From an uncultured Flavobacteriaceae bacterium (GTDB taxonomy: Bacteria; Bacteroidota; Bacteroidia; Flavobacteriales; Flavobacteriaceae): 64,000 bases of DNA. Positions within the stretch are counted from its first letter, which is position 1. Every line of letters begins with the position of its first letter. Below the pieces are notes generated by a model. The model saw nothing but the letters and a program-made list of their open reading frames with translations. It was not told where the DNA came from and made no database searches. The stretch is from assembly GCA_947497245.1 (NCBI GenBank), contig CANMFO010000001.1, forward strand, positions 310,001-374,000. Reading direction: 5' to 3'. The translations under genes were made by a program, and so were the position numbers. This document shows positions 63,582 to 64,000 of the stretch, one piece after another.

Positions 63582-64000
63582 ATGGACAAAAAAGAAATTA
63601 TAAAACGACTAAAAGAGATTGGGCACAACAAGGTAAAGGTGGCCATCGTGGACATTGACGGGGTATTGCGGGGCAAGTATATGCACCGGGACAAATTTAT
63701 TTCAGCCCTGGAAGGCGGATTTGGCTTCTGTTCGGTAGTGTTTGGCTGGGATATGGTGGATGCGGACTATGCCAATGGTATAAAGGTCACGGGTTGGCAT
63801 ACCGGCTATGGGGATGAAGAGGCCCGTATCGATCTGAATACCTTCAGGACCATTCCATGGGAAGGGGACAGCCCGTTTTTTTTGGCGGATTTTGGGAAGG
63901 AACAGGGCGAAGGCCTGGCCGTATGTCCAAGGAGTTTGTTGAGGAAGATCTTGGCGGAGGCCTTGGGCCAGGGATACACCCCCATGTTTTCCCAGGAATT
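63582..64000 (+). CDS. Glutamine synthetase-family enzyme (partial, 3' end beyond window)
   Basis: 139 codons visible. The N-terminus KVKVAIVDIDGVLRGKYMHRDKFISAL plus FCSVVFGWDMVDADY is typical of PuuA/GlnA3-type amine gamma-glutamyl ligases rather than ammonia-assimilating GlnA. The metal and ATP motifs are beyond the edge. Directly downstream of an amine-type permease, so the pair probably glutamylates an imported amine. Exact substrate unknown. Confidence 0.85.
   Translation, partial: MDKKEIIKRLKEIGHNKVKVAIVDIDGVLRGKYMHRDKFISALEGGFGFCSVVFGWDMVDADYANGIKVTGWHTGYGDEEARIDLNTFRTIPWEGDSPFFLADFGKEQGEGLAVCPRSLLRKILAEALGQGYTPMFSQE

Overview
The window is chromosomal DNA from a member of the Bacteroidota, most likely a (marine) Flavobacteriaceae. 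Support comes from TonB-dependent receptors with carboxypeptidase-like plug domains, a DUF4249 partner lipoprotein, DUF4252 proteins, a fused phosphatase/SerA protein, SatD-DUF3307, several -7 elements of the form TAnnTTTG, and the order rlmH / nadC-BrkB-DUF2147-priA. The coding content is almost entirely housekeeping. I see no phage, transposase, integron or CRISPR array, and no tRNA or rRNA gene.

Layout. 1-1.4 kb: the 5' part of a BtuB-like cobalamin receptor on the minus strand behind a cobalamin riboswitch. 1.5-3 kb: an S41 protease lipoprotein. 3.3-6.1 kb: an ECF sigma factor, a small membrane protein that may be its anti-sigma partner, and three DUF4252 proteins. 6.2-18.4 kb: MscS channel, purB, a HEAT-like protein, a haem-binding protein, a sirtuin with a degenerate zinc site, TrmH-type methyltransferase, GH13 amylase lipoprotein, DEAD-box helicase, DUF4337, rdgB and an isoprenylcysteine-methyltransferase-like protein. 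18.4-21 kb: SatD, DUF3307 and a glycosidase lipoprotein, preceded by three near-identical 20-bp imperfect palindromes spaced exactly 28 bp apart. 21-28.5 kb: phosphatase-SerA fusion, rlmH, nadC, BrkB, DUF2147 and priA. 28.5-32.6 kb: a LytTR regulator, rpsF-rpsR-rplI and hisS. 32.6-42.1 kb: Nudix, M42 peptidase, DUF4294, glycerate kinase, a DUF4249/TonB receptor pair and monomeric isocitrate dehydrogenase. 42.1-42.8 kb: a 683-bp AT-rich gap with no convincing gene. 42.8-48 kb: rplS, trmD, a coiled-coil membrane protein, a long GAPDH and an HtrA protease. 48-51.2 kb: a cell-wall group (dapF, GNAT, mltG, lysozyme-like protein). 51.3-57.7 kb: RsmI-like methyltransferase, LMW phosphatase, dnaA, a thioesterase, and a tightly packed IMPACT/EamA/HAD/ribD run. 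57.8-62.2 kb: GNAT, prmC, RidA, LOG-type protein and ligA, with overlapping starts and stops. 62.2-64 kb: an amine/amino-acid permease and the start of a glutamine-synthetase-family enzyme, probably an amine-catabolism operon that continues beyond the window.

Most noteworthy is the SatD-DUF3307 locus. SatD carries motifs reminiscent of class III cyclase or GGDEF palm domains, followed by a C-terminal helix-turn-helix. Its gene starts directly behind the phased palindromes, and a polytopic membrane protein and an exported glycosidase follow with almost no spacing. This looks like an autoregulated sensory/effector operon. That reading is inference and has not been tested here.
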